Assembly (NCBI RefSeq): GCF_001499905.1
Contig: NZ_LQIS01000005.1
Location: 91,814 to 155,813, forward strand
Length of the DNA stretch: 64,000 nt
DNA from: Mycobacterium sp. GA-1285
Lineage (GTDB): Bacteria > Actinomycetota > Actinomycetes > Mycobacteriales > Mycobacteriaceae
Reading direction: 5' to 3'
The translations under genes were made by a program, and so were the position numbers. How positions within the stretch are numbered: the stretch's first letter is position 1; each line of letters begins with the position of its first letter. Under the pieces are notes generated by a model. The model searched no databases. It was not told the origin of the DNA and saw only the letters and a list, made by a program, of their open reading frames with translations. Below are positions 32,825 to 41,284 of this stretch, piece by piece.

Positions 32825-33453
32825 TATTAACGATCCACGGCCGTTCCACCGCATCGCGGTCACGGCAAGCGTCGAAACCGTCTCCCCGGGTGACCGTTGA
32901 CGACCTCGATCGTCCGACTCCGTGTGCGGGGTGGGACCTCGCCGAGCTGCTGACCCATATGACCGTGCAGCACAAGGGTTTTGCCGCTGCCGCCAGGGGC
33001 GCCGGCGCCGATCTCGCGGTGTGGGCGCCCGCCACCGTCGCCGGCGCGGTCCGAGTCGACCCCGGCGGCGCATACGCCGCGGCGGCCGCAGAGGTACTGG
33101 AGGCCTTCGCCGCCGACGGTGTGCTGGAGGCGACGTTCACGTTGCCGGAGTTCGGCCAGGACGCCGCCGTTCCGGGTGCGATGGCGATCGGTTTCCATTT
33201 CGTCGACTATGTCGTGCACGGGTGGGACGTCGCCCGCAGCATCGACGCGCCGTTCGTGCTGCCGGCTGATGTGACTGCCGCGGTGCTGCCATTGGCGTTG
33301 GCGGTGCCCGACGGCGAGATCCGGGACATGGACAACTCACCGTTCGCGCACGCGGTCGCGGCGCACGAGGGCGCGAGCGACCTCGATCGGGTGCTGACTC
33401 ACCTGGGCCGATCACCCGACTGGCGGGCCGAAGGCGTCACCGCGGATCGATGA
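32817..33453 (+). CDS. TIGR03086/DinB-like maleylpyruvate isomerase-fold protein, apparent frameshift near the 5' end
   Basis: The product has V-D-D-L-D-R-P-T-P-C-A-G-W-D-L-A-E-L-L-T, the metal His in H-M-T-V-Q-H-K-G-F, and H-F-V-D-Y-V-V-H-G-W-D-V-A-R-S, the DinB-superfamily pattern of the TIGR03086 group. A good N-terminus (M-H-T-I-N-D-P-R-P-F-H-R from ATG 32817) reads in one frame up to T-V-S and then needs one C fewer in CCCC 32884-32887 to join the conserved frame. As written, the conserved frame opens only with an unlikely leader from 32782. Molecular role in this family is uncertain, possibly mycothiol-dependent. Its 3' end overlaps the convergent NYN gene by 17 bp. Confidence 0.75.
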
Positions 33454-33808
33454 GGTCGCGCATTCGTTCCGCAGGCACGACGGACGCGCCGGCGGCACGG
33501 ACCCGCTCGGCGAGCGTGCGATCGGATGTGGCCACACGAATGTCGTCCGGCCGGTCGTCGGCGCGAACCAGACGAACGATCTCGTCGTCGGCGGAGTTGG
33601 GCGCCGGGCGCTGGGCGTATGCGACGGTGACGGTCGAGGATTCGATCGGTGGTTGGGGTGGGCGTTCGAACACGACCGTGACGTCGTCATCGCCGGGGCG
33701 CCAGGCTTCCAGTCGCTCGACGAGGGTCACCATGGCGCGATGACGGTCACGCCACCAGCCATCGGGACGCGAACCGATCACATTCATCCCGTCGACGATC
33801 CACCGCAT
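33437..33808 (-). CDS. NYN-domain (PIN-like) putative ribonuclease
   Basis: 123 residues from ATG 33808. M-R-W-I-V-D-G-M-N-V-I-G-S opens the domain with its first catalytic Asp; further acidic residues follow in D-D-V-T-V-V-F-E, A-D-D-E-I-V-R-L-V and V-A-T-S-D-R-T-L-A-E-R, the Asp pattern of YacP/NYN nucleases. Expected to cut or process RNA in a metal-dependent way. An earlier in-frame start would add a Pro-rich, unlikely leader. Standalone gene. Confidence 0.85.
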   Translation of the reverse strand: MRWIVDGMNVIGSRPDGWWRDRHRAMVTLVERLEAWRPGDDDVTVVFERPPQPPIESSTVTVAYAQRPAPNSADDEIVRLVRADDRPDDIRVATSDRTLAERVRAAGASVVPAERMRDLIDPR

Positions 33809-33943
33809 CGCGTGTCGAGGACCGACGCCGGTCGAGGGTACGGCCGGTTCAGTAGGCGTGGCCGGTCTGCTTGGCCGCCGGATGCCGACGGCCAAGCAGG
33901 TAACCGAGCCAACGAATATCGAGTAGCACCTGGTCGCCTTCCG

Positions 33944-34354
33944 CTATGCGGTCTTCTGGGTCAACAGCGGCAGCAGCCGGCGTCGTTTCTCGATGCTCTC
34001 CGCGAACTGATGAAGCGCACCGGGCACCGATCCGGCTACCGGGACGCTCACACCGGAACCGTGCAGTACGCGTTGCACCTCGTCACTGGCGATGACGGCC
34101 CAATCCACTTCGGCGTGGTAGCAGCACTCATCGATGTCGTACATCAACGAAATGAGTTGCTCTGCGCACGAACTCACTCCGCTCAAATCAAGGATGAACG
34201 GCTTCTCGGCCAAGACGAATCGGCGCGAGAACGCGGTGATCCGTTCGATGTTGTGATCGTCGATGATGCCCTCGACGGTCACCACCGTCGCCAATTGGCG
34301 ACACACCGCATGAAGCTGGGCCCCGGCGCAGTCGAATGTCGGATTCCCGTACAT
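33944..34354 (-). CDS. STAS-domain protein (anti-sigma factor antagonist-like)
   Basis: 136 residues; ATG 34354 with GAGGAGG five bases before an overlapping GTG, so GTG 34357 is an alternative. V-V-T-V-E-G-I-I-D-D-H-N-I-E near 25-40 and P-F-I-L-D-L-S-G-V-S-S-C-A near 52-64 follow the STAS core, with Ser-Ser where the phosphorylated Ser of SpoIIAA-type antagonists sits. A role in a partner-switching stress circuit is inferred. 120 bp upstream (34355-34474) hold no gene; only a weak TTAGCC-N17-TAATCT promoter candidate on the minus strand is seen. Confidence 0.75.
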   Translation of the reverse strand: MYGNPTFDCAGAQLHAVCRQLATVVTVEGIIDDHNIERITAFSRRFVLAEKPFILDLSGVSSCAEQLISLMYDIDECCYHAEVDWAVIASDEVQRVLHGSGVSVPVAGSVPGALHQFAESIEKRRRLLPLLTQKTA

Positions 34355-34474
34355 CACCGCCTCCTCGATCAGTCAGCTTCGTCGACAAAGCCCAACTTAA
34401 GCCGCGAGATTAAGGCAAGCGCCAACGACGGCTAATACTTTGGTAAGAAGCAGATTTTGCGTTCGCCAGCAAAT

Positions 34475-35719
34475 TCAGCCGCGCCGCATCCACTGGGGTC
34501 CCGAATAGTTCTCCCACGGGCTGTAGTCGGCGAGCAGCTGCTCCTGTGCGGGCCGCTCGTCTTCGGGCACGTGTTGCAGGTTGATCCGGATGCGATACCA
34601 GATCGAACTGGGGCCGCGCATACCGTCGACCAAAATATCTGCCGGCTCAAGCTTTTCGGCCGCGGACGGGTGCCGTCGGCGCCATTCCTCCAACGCTGTC
34701 ATCGCCTCATCCTTGGTCTTCGTGCGGGCGATCTCGATGAGCGGCTTCGATGAGACTCGACGGCCGGTTCCTGCGTTCGAACGTTTCGCCCCGCGCGGCG
34801 CCTTCTCTGCAGGGCCGAGCCGGTCGGCGAGGTCCAGCACCGCGTCCAGCGATCCCGCCGAATCGTCGATGCCCTCCCAGGGGTCGCCGAGTTCGGCGAA
34901 TCGTTGCGGCACCGTCGTGATCGTGAACGCGTCCGGCCGGCATCCGGGCACCTCATTCCACAGCAGCGGCATCGACACCCTGGCGTCAGGCGTCGCGCGG
35001 ACCGAGTAGGCGGAGGCGACGGTGCGGTCGAACGCGTTCTGGTTGAAATCGACGAACACGCCCTCGCGTTCTTCCTTCCACCAGCGCGCAGTGGCGATCT
35101 CGGGTGCGCGGCGTTCGACTTCGCGGGCCACCGCCTGTGCGGCGAGCCGGACGAATTTGAACGGCCACCGCCGCCGGATCCGGGCATAGATGTGGAAGCC
35201 CCGCGATCCCGAGGTCTTCGGCCATGCCGTCAACCCGTGGTCTTCGAGCACCTCGCGTGCGACCATCGCGACGTCGATGATCTGCGCCCACTCGACACCC
35301 GGCATCGGGTCGAGGTCCACGCGCAGCTCGTCGGGGTGCGCCAGGTCATCCGCCCGAATTGGATGGGGGTTGAGATCGACACACCCGAGGTTGACCGCCC
35401 AGACCAGGCCGGCCGCATCGCGCAGCACCGCCTCGGCCGCCGACGTCCCGGATGCGTACTTCAGCTCGGCGACGTCGACGAAGTCCGGCCGATTCTTCGG
35501 CGCGCGCTTCTGGAACACCGCCTCCTCGGTGATGCCCTTGACGAACCGCTTGAGGATCATCGGCCGGTCGCGCACACCGCGCAGGGCGCCGTCGGCGACG
35601 CTGAGGTAGTAGTGCATCAGGTCCGACTTGGTGATACCGATATCGGGGAAGACGACCTTGTCGGGGTGGCTGATGGGCACCCGGTGGCCCTCGACCTCCA
35701 GATACCGAGGTGCGGCCAT
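34475..35719 (-). CDS. polD2: PolD2-like DNA polymerase/primase (Rv0269c-type)
   Basis: 414 residues. Primase-polymerase fold: H-P-D-K-V-V-F-P near residue 18, catalytic D-L-D-P-M-P near 137, K-T-S-G-S-R-G-F-H-I-Y near 168, and P-L-L-W-N-E-V-P-G near 250; about 130 residues beyond the domain end in W-E-N-Y-S-G-P-Q-W. It would fill gaps or prime at DNA breaks. Its place next to fadD2 and fadE6, upstream of ESX-3, matches Rv0269c in M. tuberculosis, from memory. It differs clearly from the paralogue at 27-28 kb in length and termini. Confidence 0.87.
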   Translation of the reverse strand: MAAPRYLEVEGHRVPISHPDKVVFPDIGITKSDLMHYYLSVADGALRGVRDRPMILKRFVKGITEEAVFQKRAPKNRPDFVDVAELKYASGTSAAEAVLRDAAGLVWAVNLGCVDLNPHPIRADDLAHPDELRVDLDPMPGVEWAQIIDVAMVAREVLEDHGLTAWPKTSGSRGFHIYARIRRRWPFKFVRLAAQAVAREVERRAPEIATARWWKEEREGVFVDFNQNAFDRTVASAYSVRATPDARVSMPLLWNEVPGCRPDAFTITTVPQRFAELGDPWEGIDDSAGSLDAVLDLADRLGPAEKAPRGAKRSNAGTGRRVSSKPLIEIARTKTKDEAMTALEEWRRRHPSAAEKLEPADILVDGMRGPSSIWYRIRINLQHVPEDERPAQEQLLADYSPWENYSGPQWMRRG

Positions 35720-35774
35720 AGCGTCATGCTAGTTTCCCGGCCGCGCTGCGACGCGGGTCACATATGGTGGGGTC

Positions 35775-37529
35775 ATGGCCAGACTCTCCGAGCTCCCGTT
35801 GCAAGCGTTCGCCAAGGCTCAACAACTGGTCGAACGCGGGTCGGCCGAGCTCCACTACGCCGCCAAGATGTTCGGAGCGGGCGCGTTCAAGATCGAACCA
35901 CCGCAGAATGTCGCCGGGATGCTCGCCGACATCCGGCGATGGGGTGAGTTCGGGATGATCCCGGCCCTGAACGCCCGCCGCACACCTAATCGCACCGCGA
36001 TCATCGACGACTTCGGCGAGATGACCTTCGCCGAGCTCGACGACGCCGCGCACTCGGTGGCCAACGGCCTGCTGGAGAGGGGCGTCAAGGGCGGTGACGG
36101 GGTCGCGATCCTGGCCCGCAATCACCGATGGTTCCTCGTCGCGTTGTACGGCGCGGCCCGCACCGGCGCGCGGATCATCCTGCTCAACAGTGAGTTCTCG
36201 GGGCCCCAGGTCAAGGAGGTGTCCGAACGCGAGGGCGCCAAGTTGATCATCTACGACGACGAGTACTGCCAGGCCGTGTCCAAGGCCGATCCGCCGCTCG
36301 GCAGGCTGCGCGCGCTCGGCGTGAACCCCGATAAGGACGAGCCGTCGAACAGCACCGACGAGACGCTCGAGGACTTCGTCTCCCGTCACTCGGGTAAGCC
36401 CGCGCCCAAGGCGACCAAGCACTCGTCGGTGATCATCCTGACCAGTGGAACGACGGGAACACCCAAGGGCGCCAACAGAAGTACGCCGCCCACCCTGGCT
36501 CCCATCGGTGGTGTGCTGTCGCATGTGCCGTTCAAGGGTGGCGAGGTCACGGCGCTTCCGGCGCCGATGTTCCACGCTTTGGGCTTCCTGCACGCGACGA
36601 TCGCGATGATGTTGGGCACGACGCTGCTGCTGCGCAGGCGGTTCAAGGCCGCGAAGGTGCTCGAGGACATCGAGAAGCACAAGGTGACCGCGGTCGTGGT
36701 CGTGCCGGTGATGTTGTCGCGCATGCTCGATGCGCTCGACGACATGGATCGCAAGCCCGATCTCTCGTCGTTGCGGATCGTGTTCGTATCGGGCTCGCAG
36801 CTGGGCGCGGAAATGGCCCAACGGGCGCTCAAGATGCTCGGTCCCGTCATCTACAACCTGTACGGATCGACCGAGATCGCGTTCGCCACCATTGCGCGGC
36901 CACAGGATCTGGAGAAGAACCCGGCCACCGTCGGACCGGTGGTGAAGGGCGTGAAGGTCAAGATCCTCGACGACGACGGCAACGAACTGCCCCAGGGGGA
37001 GGTCGGGCGAATCTTCGTCGGCAACTTCTTCCCGTTCGAGGGCTACACCGGCGGCGGCCACAAGCAGATCGTCGACGGGCTGATGTCCTCGGGCGACGTC
37101 GGCTATTTCGACGAGAACGGCCTGCTCTACGTCAGCGGCCGGGACGACGAGATGATCGTGTCCGGCGGTGAGAACGTGTTCCCGGCCGAGGTGGAGGACC
37201 TCATCAGCGGACATCCGGAGGTCGTGGAGGCCACCGCGGTGGGCGTCGAGGACAAGGAATGGGGTCACCGGTTGCGGGCCTTCGTCGTCAAGGCCGACGG
37301 CGCCTCGATCGGTGAGGACGACATCAAGAAATATGTCCGCGAGCACCTGGCGCGCTACAAGGTGCCGCGCGAGGTGATCTTCCTCGACGAATTGCCGCGC
37401 AATCCGACGGGCAAGATTTTGAAGCGGGAGCTGCGGGAGATGGACGTCGACGGAGACGGAGGCGGCGGGAACGGCGCGGGCGGCGAGAAGAAGTCAGAAG
37501 AGAAGGCGGAAGCCAACAAGTCGGAATAG
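35775..37529 (+). CDS. fadD2: Long-chain fatty-acid-CoA ligase FadD2
   Basis: 584 residues. AMP-forming ligase with P-loop L-T-S-G-T-T-G-T-P-K-G near residue 222, Y-G-S-T-E near 365, M-S-S-G-D-V-G near 438, S-G-R-D-D-E-M-I-V-S-G-G-E-N near 456 and the catalytic Lys in P-T-G-K-I-L-K-R-E near 545. It ends in a Gly- and Lys/Glu-rich tail (G-G-G-G-N-G-A-G-G-E-K-K-S-E-E-K) of about 25 residues that looks disordered. Divergent from polD2 with 55 bp between. Position matches Rv0270; it probably activates long-chain acids for the adjacent FadE6. Confidence 0.9.
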   Translation: MARLSELPLQAFAKAQQLVERGSAELHYAAKMFGAGAFKIEPPQNVAGMLADIRRWGEFGMIPALNARRTPNRTAIIDDFGEMTFAELDDAAHSVANGLLERGVKGGDGVAILARNHRWFLVALYGAARTGARIILLNSEFSGPQVKEVSEREGAKLIIYDDEYCQAVSKADPPLGRLRALGVNPDKDEPSNSTDETLEDFVSRHSGKPAPKATKHSSVIILTSGTTGTPKGANRSTPPTLAPIGGVLSHVPFKGGEVTALPAPMFHALGFLHATIAMMLGTTLLLRRRFKAAKVLEDIEKHKVTAVVVVPVMLSRMLDALDDMDRKPDLSSLRIVFVSGSQLGAEMAQRALKMLGPVIYNLYGSTEIAFATIARPQDLEKNPATVGPVVKGVKVKILDDDGNELPQGEVGRIFVGNFFPFEGYTGGGHKQIVDGLMSSGDVGYFDENGLLYVSGRDDEMIVSGGENVFPAEVEDLISGHPEVVEATAVGVEDKEWGHRLRAFVVKADGASIGEDDIKKYVREHLARYKVPREVIFLDELPRNPTGKILKRELREMDVDGDGGGGNGAGGEKKSEEKAEANKSE

Positions 37530-37601
37530 TGCCCGGCTCTCCAGCAGAGTCGATGGCGCTCGCGCAGAATCGGTGGGTCGTGACGTGTTTGCGATCGTGT
37601 C

Positions 37602-37913
37602 CTAATCGCCCATTGCCGCCGCGCCGGGGATCGACAGGCAGAGCAGCATCAGCAGCAGCAGGAACCAGCCGGCACCCTGCCACTGCACCCAGGTGCCCTG
37701 CGCCTTCCACAAGCGATAGGTCCTGACGAACGCGCCCACCCCTCCGAGGAACAGGATTGCGGGCACCGTCGAGGCGGCGACGACCGACGTCTTCGAAACG
37801 ACTGCGTAGATGATGAAGGCGAGGGCGGCGACCGCGACCACCACCGCCGTGTAGGTGGCAGCGGCCCGGAACTCTTTTGGTCGGTCCCAGCGTTTCTCGA
37901 CGTCGTTGGTCAT
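37602..37913 (-). CDS. Small three-helix membrane protein
   Basis: 103 residues from ATG 37913. A polar N-terminus (V-E-K-R-W-D-R-P-K-E-F-R) is followed by three hydrophobic segments (about 21-41, 47-65 and 81-100). Family not recognised; possibly an integral membrane protein restricted to actinobacteria. Convergent with fadD2, 72 bp away, and in the same direction as fadE6 but downstream of it by 107 bp, with nothing recognisable in those gaps. Confidence 0.7.
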   Translation of the reverse strand: MTNDVEKRWDRPKEFRAAATYTAVVVAVAALAFIIYAVVSKTSVVAASTVPAILFLGGVGAFVRTYRLWKAQGTWVQWQGAGWFLLLLMLLCLSIPGAAAMGD

Positions 37914-38020
37914 AACAGAAATGTTGCCGCCGGTGCGGTCATTGAAACGGTCATCGGGATTGTTGACGAACACGGACAGGCATCCGCAGATCTCAGGCTA
38001 CGCCGCTTCGGCACGCGCCT

Positions 38021-40252
38021 TTACGGATCGCGCGGCAGTCCCAGCAGACGTTCGGCGATGATGTTGAGCTGCACCTCGGTCGTGCCGCCATAGATCGTGG
38101 TGGCCCTGCTGCCCAGCAGGTATTCCCCCCAGCGGCCAGGCTCCTGCTCCGAATCCCCGATGGCGCCGTCGGTGCCGAACGACGACACCGCGAACTCCGC
38201 GTAGCCCTGGCCGGTCTTCATCGACAGCAGTTTGGAGATCGCCGCGGCCGGCATCGGGTCGGCGCCGGCGAGCGTGAGCAACGTCGAGCGCATGTTGAGC
38301 ACCTTGGCGGCATGTCCTTCCGCGATCAGCCTGCCCGCATGGTTCTGCTCGATCTGATCGAACTGCCCCTCCTGGAGGAACGTGATGAAGTCGGCCAAAC
38401 TGGCCAAGAACGGCGGCTCGCTGCTGCCGATCGAAACCCGTTCGTTCGTGAGCGTGTTCCGGCTGACCTCCCAGCCGCGGTTCACCTCGCCGAGCACGAG
38501 GTCGTCGGGCACGAACACGTCGTCGATGAACACGGTGTTGAACATCGCGTTGCCGGTCAGCTCGCGCAGCGGCTTGACCTCGACGCCCTCGCTGGCCATG
38601 TCGAGCAGAAAGTATGTGATGCCGTTGTGTTTCGGTGCGTTCGGATCGGTGCGCGCCAGCAGCGCGCCCCATTGTGAGTACTGCGCGCCGGTGGTCCAGA
38701 TCTTCTGGCCGGTGATCCGCCAACCGCCGTCGACCTTGGTGGCCTTGGTCGTCAGGCTGGCCAGGTCCGAGCCCGCACCGGGCTCGGAAAACAGCTGACA
38801 CCAGATCATTTCGCCGCGGAACGTCGGCGGCAGGAAACGCTGTTGCTGTTCGTCCGTGCCGAACGCGACGATGGAGGGGATGATCCACGCCGCGATGCCC
38901 ATCTGCGGGCGTTTGACCCGGCCGGTGTCGAATTCCTGGGCGATGATGATCTGCTCGACGGGGCCGGCCGCGCGTCCCCACGGTTTGGGCAGATGCGGTT
39001 GAACCCAGCCGCCCTCCGCGATCGCGACTTTGCGCTCTTCGCGTGGAATGGCTTTCAGCGCAGCCACTTCCGCGCGGATCTCGTCACGCAGCTTCTCGGT
39101 CTCCGGATCGAGGTCGATGTTGAGCTTGCGCATCCCCGTGCTGGTCGCGACGTCGACGACCTGCTGCGGGTAGTCGGCGTGTCTGCCGAAACCGGCCGCC
39201 AGCACCAGCGCACGCCGGTAATAGACGTTGGTGTCGTGCTCCCAGGTGAAGCCGATGCCGCCGTGCACCTGAATGCAGTCCTGAGCGCAGTGCTGGGCGG
39301 CCTCGGGTGCCAGTGTGGCGGCCACGGCCGCGGCGAACTCGAAAGCGGCGTCGGCAGAGCCGGTTTCGTGATCTTGTCCGCTCGTCACGTGCGCGGTGAA
39401 CTCGTCGATGGCGCGGGCCGCATCCCACACCGCGGCGGTAGCCCTCTCGGTGTCGGCGATCATCGAAGCGCACTTGTGCTTGATGGCCTGGAACTGGCCG
39501 ATGGGCCTGCCGAACTGCTCGCGGATTTTGGCGTACGCCGCGGCAGTGTCTGTGGCCCACCGCGCCACGCCGATGCACTCTGCGGACAGCAGGGTCGAGA
39601 TCAGCGCGCGAGCCAGCGGCCGGCTCAGGTTGCTCAGCACCCGGTCGTCGCCCACCTCGACGGCGTTCGCGCGCACATGCGCCACCGGCCGCAGCGGATC
39701 GAGGCTCTTGACCGGTTCGATCTCCAACTGATCGGCGTCCAGGATCACCCACTCTTCGCCGCTCTCGATGGCGACCGGTAGCACGAGCAGCGACGCCTGC
39801 GCGGCGGCGGGCACCGCGCGCACCTCTCCGCGGATGACCAGTCCCGCGGCATCGTCTTCGCCGTGTCGGGTGGCGGTCAGGCTCGAGTCGATGGCGTAGG
39901 CCGCGATCGTCGTGCCGGAGGCCAGGTCGGCCAGCTGCGGGGCGTTGGGGTCGTGTGCGGCGATCAGCGCGCTGGCGATGGCCGACGGCACGAAGGGCCC
40001 CGGCACCGCACCGTAGCCGAACTCGGCGATGACGATGGCCAGCTCGAGCACGCCGAACCCTTGTCCGCCAACGTCTTCGGAAAGGTGAACACCCTGCAGA
40101 CCTTGCTCGGCCGCGCCCTTCCAGTAGGGCGGCGGATTCGGGACCGGTGTCTCCAGCGCGTCGTGCAGCACCTCGGAGGGCGCCACCCGAGCGACGAAAG
40201 ACCGCACCGAGTCGGCCAGGTCGTTGTGCTCAGGACTGATTGCGATGGGCAT
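38021..40252 (-). CDS. fadE6: FadE6, two-domain acyl-CoA dehydrogenase
   Basis: 743 residues, about twice the usual length, from fusion of two acyl-CoA dehydrogenase units. The N-terminal unit (about 1-370) keeps the C-terminal-type motif V-H-G-G-I-G-F-T-W-E-H-D near 335 but a poor FAD loop; the C-terminal unit (about 375-743) has L-F-S-E-P-G-A-G-S-D-L-A near 495 and Y-G-G-T-T-E-V-Q-L-N-I-I-A-E near 722. This mirrors the two-gene FadE heterotetramers as a single chain. Position corresponds to Rv0271c. Palindrome-like ACCGGTCGGT at about 40287, within the next gene, may be a TetR site. Confidence 0.92.
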   Translation of the reverse strand: MPIAISPEHNDLADSVRSFVARVAPSEVLHDALETPVPNPPPYWKGAAEQGLQGVHLSEDVGGQGFGVLELAIVIAEFGYGAVPGPFVPSAIASALIAAHDPNAPQLADLASGTTIAAYAIDSSLTATRHGEDDAAGLVIRGEVRAVPAAAQASLLVLPVAIESGEEWVILDADQLEIEPVKSLDPLRPVAHVRANAVEVGDDRVLSNLSRPLARALISTLLSAECIGVARWATDTAAAYAKIREQFGRPIGQFQAIKHKCASMIADTERATAAVWDAARAIDEFTAHVTSGQDHETGSADAAFEFAAAVAATLAPEAAQHCAQDCIQVHGGIGFTWEHDTNVYYRRALVLAAGFGRHADYPQQVVDVATSTGMRKLNIDLDPETEKLRDEIRAEVAALKAIPREERKVAIAEGGWVQPHLPKPWGRAAGPVEQIIIAQEFDTGRVKRPQMGIAAWIIPSIVAFGTDEQQQRFLPPTFRGEMIWCQLFSEPGAGSDLASLTTKATKVDGGWRITGQKIWTTGAQYSQWGALLARTDPNAPKHNGITYFLLDMASEGVEVKPLRELTGNAMFNTVFIDDVFVPDDLVLGEVNRGWEVSRNTLTNERVSIGSSEPPFLASLADFITFLQEGQFDQIEQNHAGRLIAEGHAAKVLNMRSTLLTLAGADPMPAAAISKLLSMKTGQGYAEFAVSSFGTDGAIGDSEQEPGRWGEYLLGSRATTIYGGTTEVQLNIIAERLLGLPRDP

Positions 40253-40261
40253 ACCTGCACC

Positions 40262-41284
40262 TCACTGTGACGGACTGTCCCTATTAACCGGTCGGTTGGG
40301 AGACACGATACCGTTCACGACGTTGACCAGTTCACGGCCGTCCCACAGCCGGCGGCAGTTGTCCAGCCCGTGCTCCAGATACCTCCGCATCGTGTCGGCG
40401 GTGTACCACGTGACGTGTGGGGTGAGCACCACGTTGTCGAGCCGGAGCAGCGGGTTGTCGGCTGCGACGGGCTCGGTCGCGAAGACGTCGAGTCCCGCAG
40501 CCGCCAACCTCCCAGAGCGCAGTGCGGCCACGAGGGCGGGCTCGTCGACGATGGGGCCGCGGCTGGTGTTGACCAGCACCGCGCCGGGCCGCATTCGGCT
40601 CAGCGCCGTGGCATCGATCATGCCCGCCGTCGCGTCGGTCAGCGGAAGATGTAGCGAGACGATGTCGCTGGCGGCCAGCAGGTCGGGCAGCGCACGCCAG
40701 CCGGGATGGCCGTCGTCGCGCGTACTGGTGTGCAAAACCTCGGCATCCATCGCCCGCACAATGCGCTCGACCCTCGTGGCGACGTTGCCGAAGCCGACCA
40801 AACCCACCGTGCAGCCACCGATGTCTCGCACCGTCTCGCCCAGGCTCGGGTCGGATGGCCAGCCCCGGCCCTGGCGGGTGGCCTCGTCGAGTTCGGTCAG
40901 CCGGCGCAGGGCGGCCAGCATCAGCAGCACTGTGCCTTCGGCGACCGACGGGGCATTGGCTCCCGGCATGTTGGCGACCGCGATACCACGGGCGGTCGCG
41001 GTCGTCACGTCGATGGTGTTGACCCCGGCGCCCATCTTGTGCACCAGCAGGCAACGACGTGCTTCGGCGAGGTCGTCACCGGATAGCGGCCGCAGCACAT
41101 GCCAGATCACGTCGGCCTCGGGGAGCTCGCGGTAGAAGGTGGTGTCGTCGTCTTCCGCGCAGTAGCGAATATCGAGCCAATCAGACTGCGGTGCAACGAA
41201 ATCGATGGCCTTCGAACCGGGAGCGAAATGCGCGAGGACCCTCAGCGGTGAGCCCCCGCGAGACGGGTCGGCGGCTAACGCCAC
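40262..41284 (-). CDS. D-2-hydroxyacid dehydrogenase family protein
   Basis: 340 residues from GTG 41284. NAD-binding G-F-G-N-V-A near 153, Arg in N-T-S-R-G-P-I near 242, Glu in A-T-E-P-V near 271 and His in T-P-H-V-T near 290 complete the catalytic set. It lies between the fadE6 and Rv0272c-like genes, with the start overlapping the upstream stop by 10 bp and 9 bp to fadE6, so all three share an operon. In M. tuberculosis I recall fadE6 and Rv0272c as direct neighbours, so this gene would be an insertion or a loss there. Confidence 0.87.
   Translation of the reverse strand: MALAADPSRGGSPLRVLAHFAPGSKAIDFVAPQSDWLDIRYCAEDDDTTFYRELPEADVIWHVLRPLSGDDLAEARRCLLVHKMGAGVNTIDVTTATARGIAVANMPGANAPSVAEGTVLLMLAALRRLTELDEATRQGRGWPSDPSLGETVRDIGGCTVGLVGFGNVATRVERIVRAMDAEVLHTSTRDDGHPGWRALPDLLAASDIVSLHLPLTDATAGMIDATALSRMRPGAVLVNTSRGPIVDEPALVAALRSGRLAAAGLDVFATEPVAADNPLLRLDNVVLTPHVTWYTADTMRRYLEHGLDNCRRLWDGRELVNVVNGIVSPNRPVNRDSPSQ

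Noticed and set aside
35724..37346. 540-codon open frame antisense to fadD2
   Set aside because: The sense strand encodes a clear AMP-forming ligase with all motifs; the antisense product is His/Arg/Val-rich without family features, typical of high-GC shadow frames.
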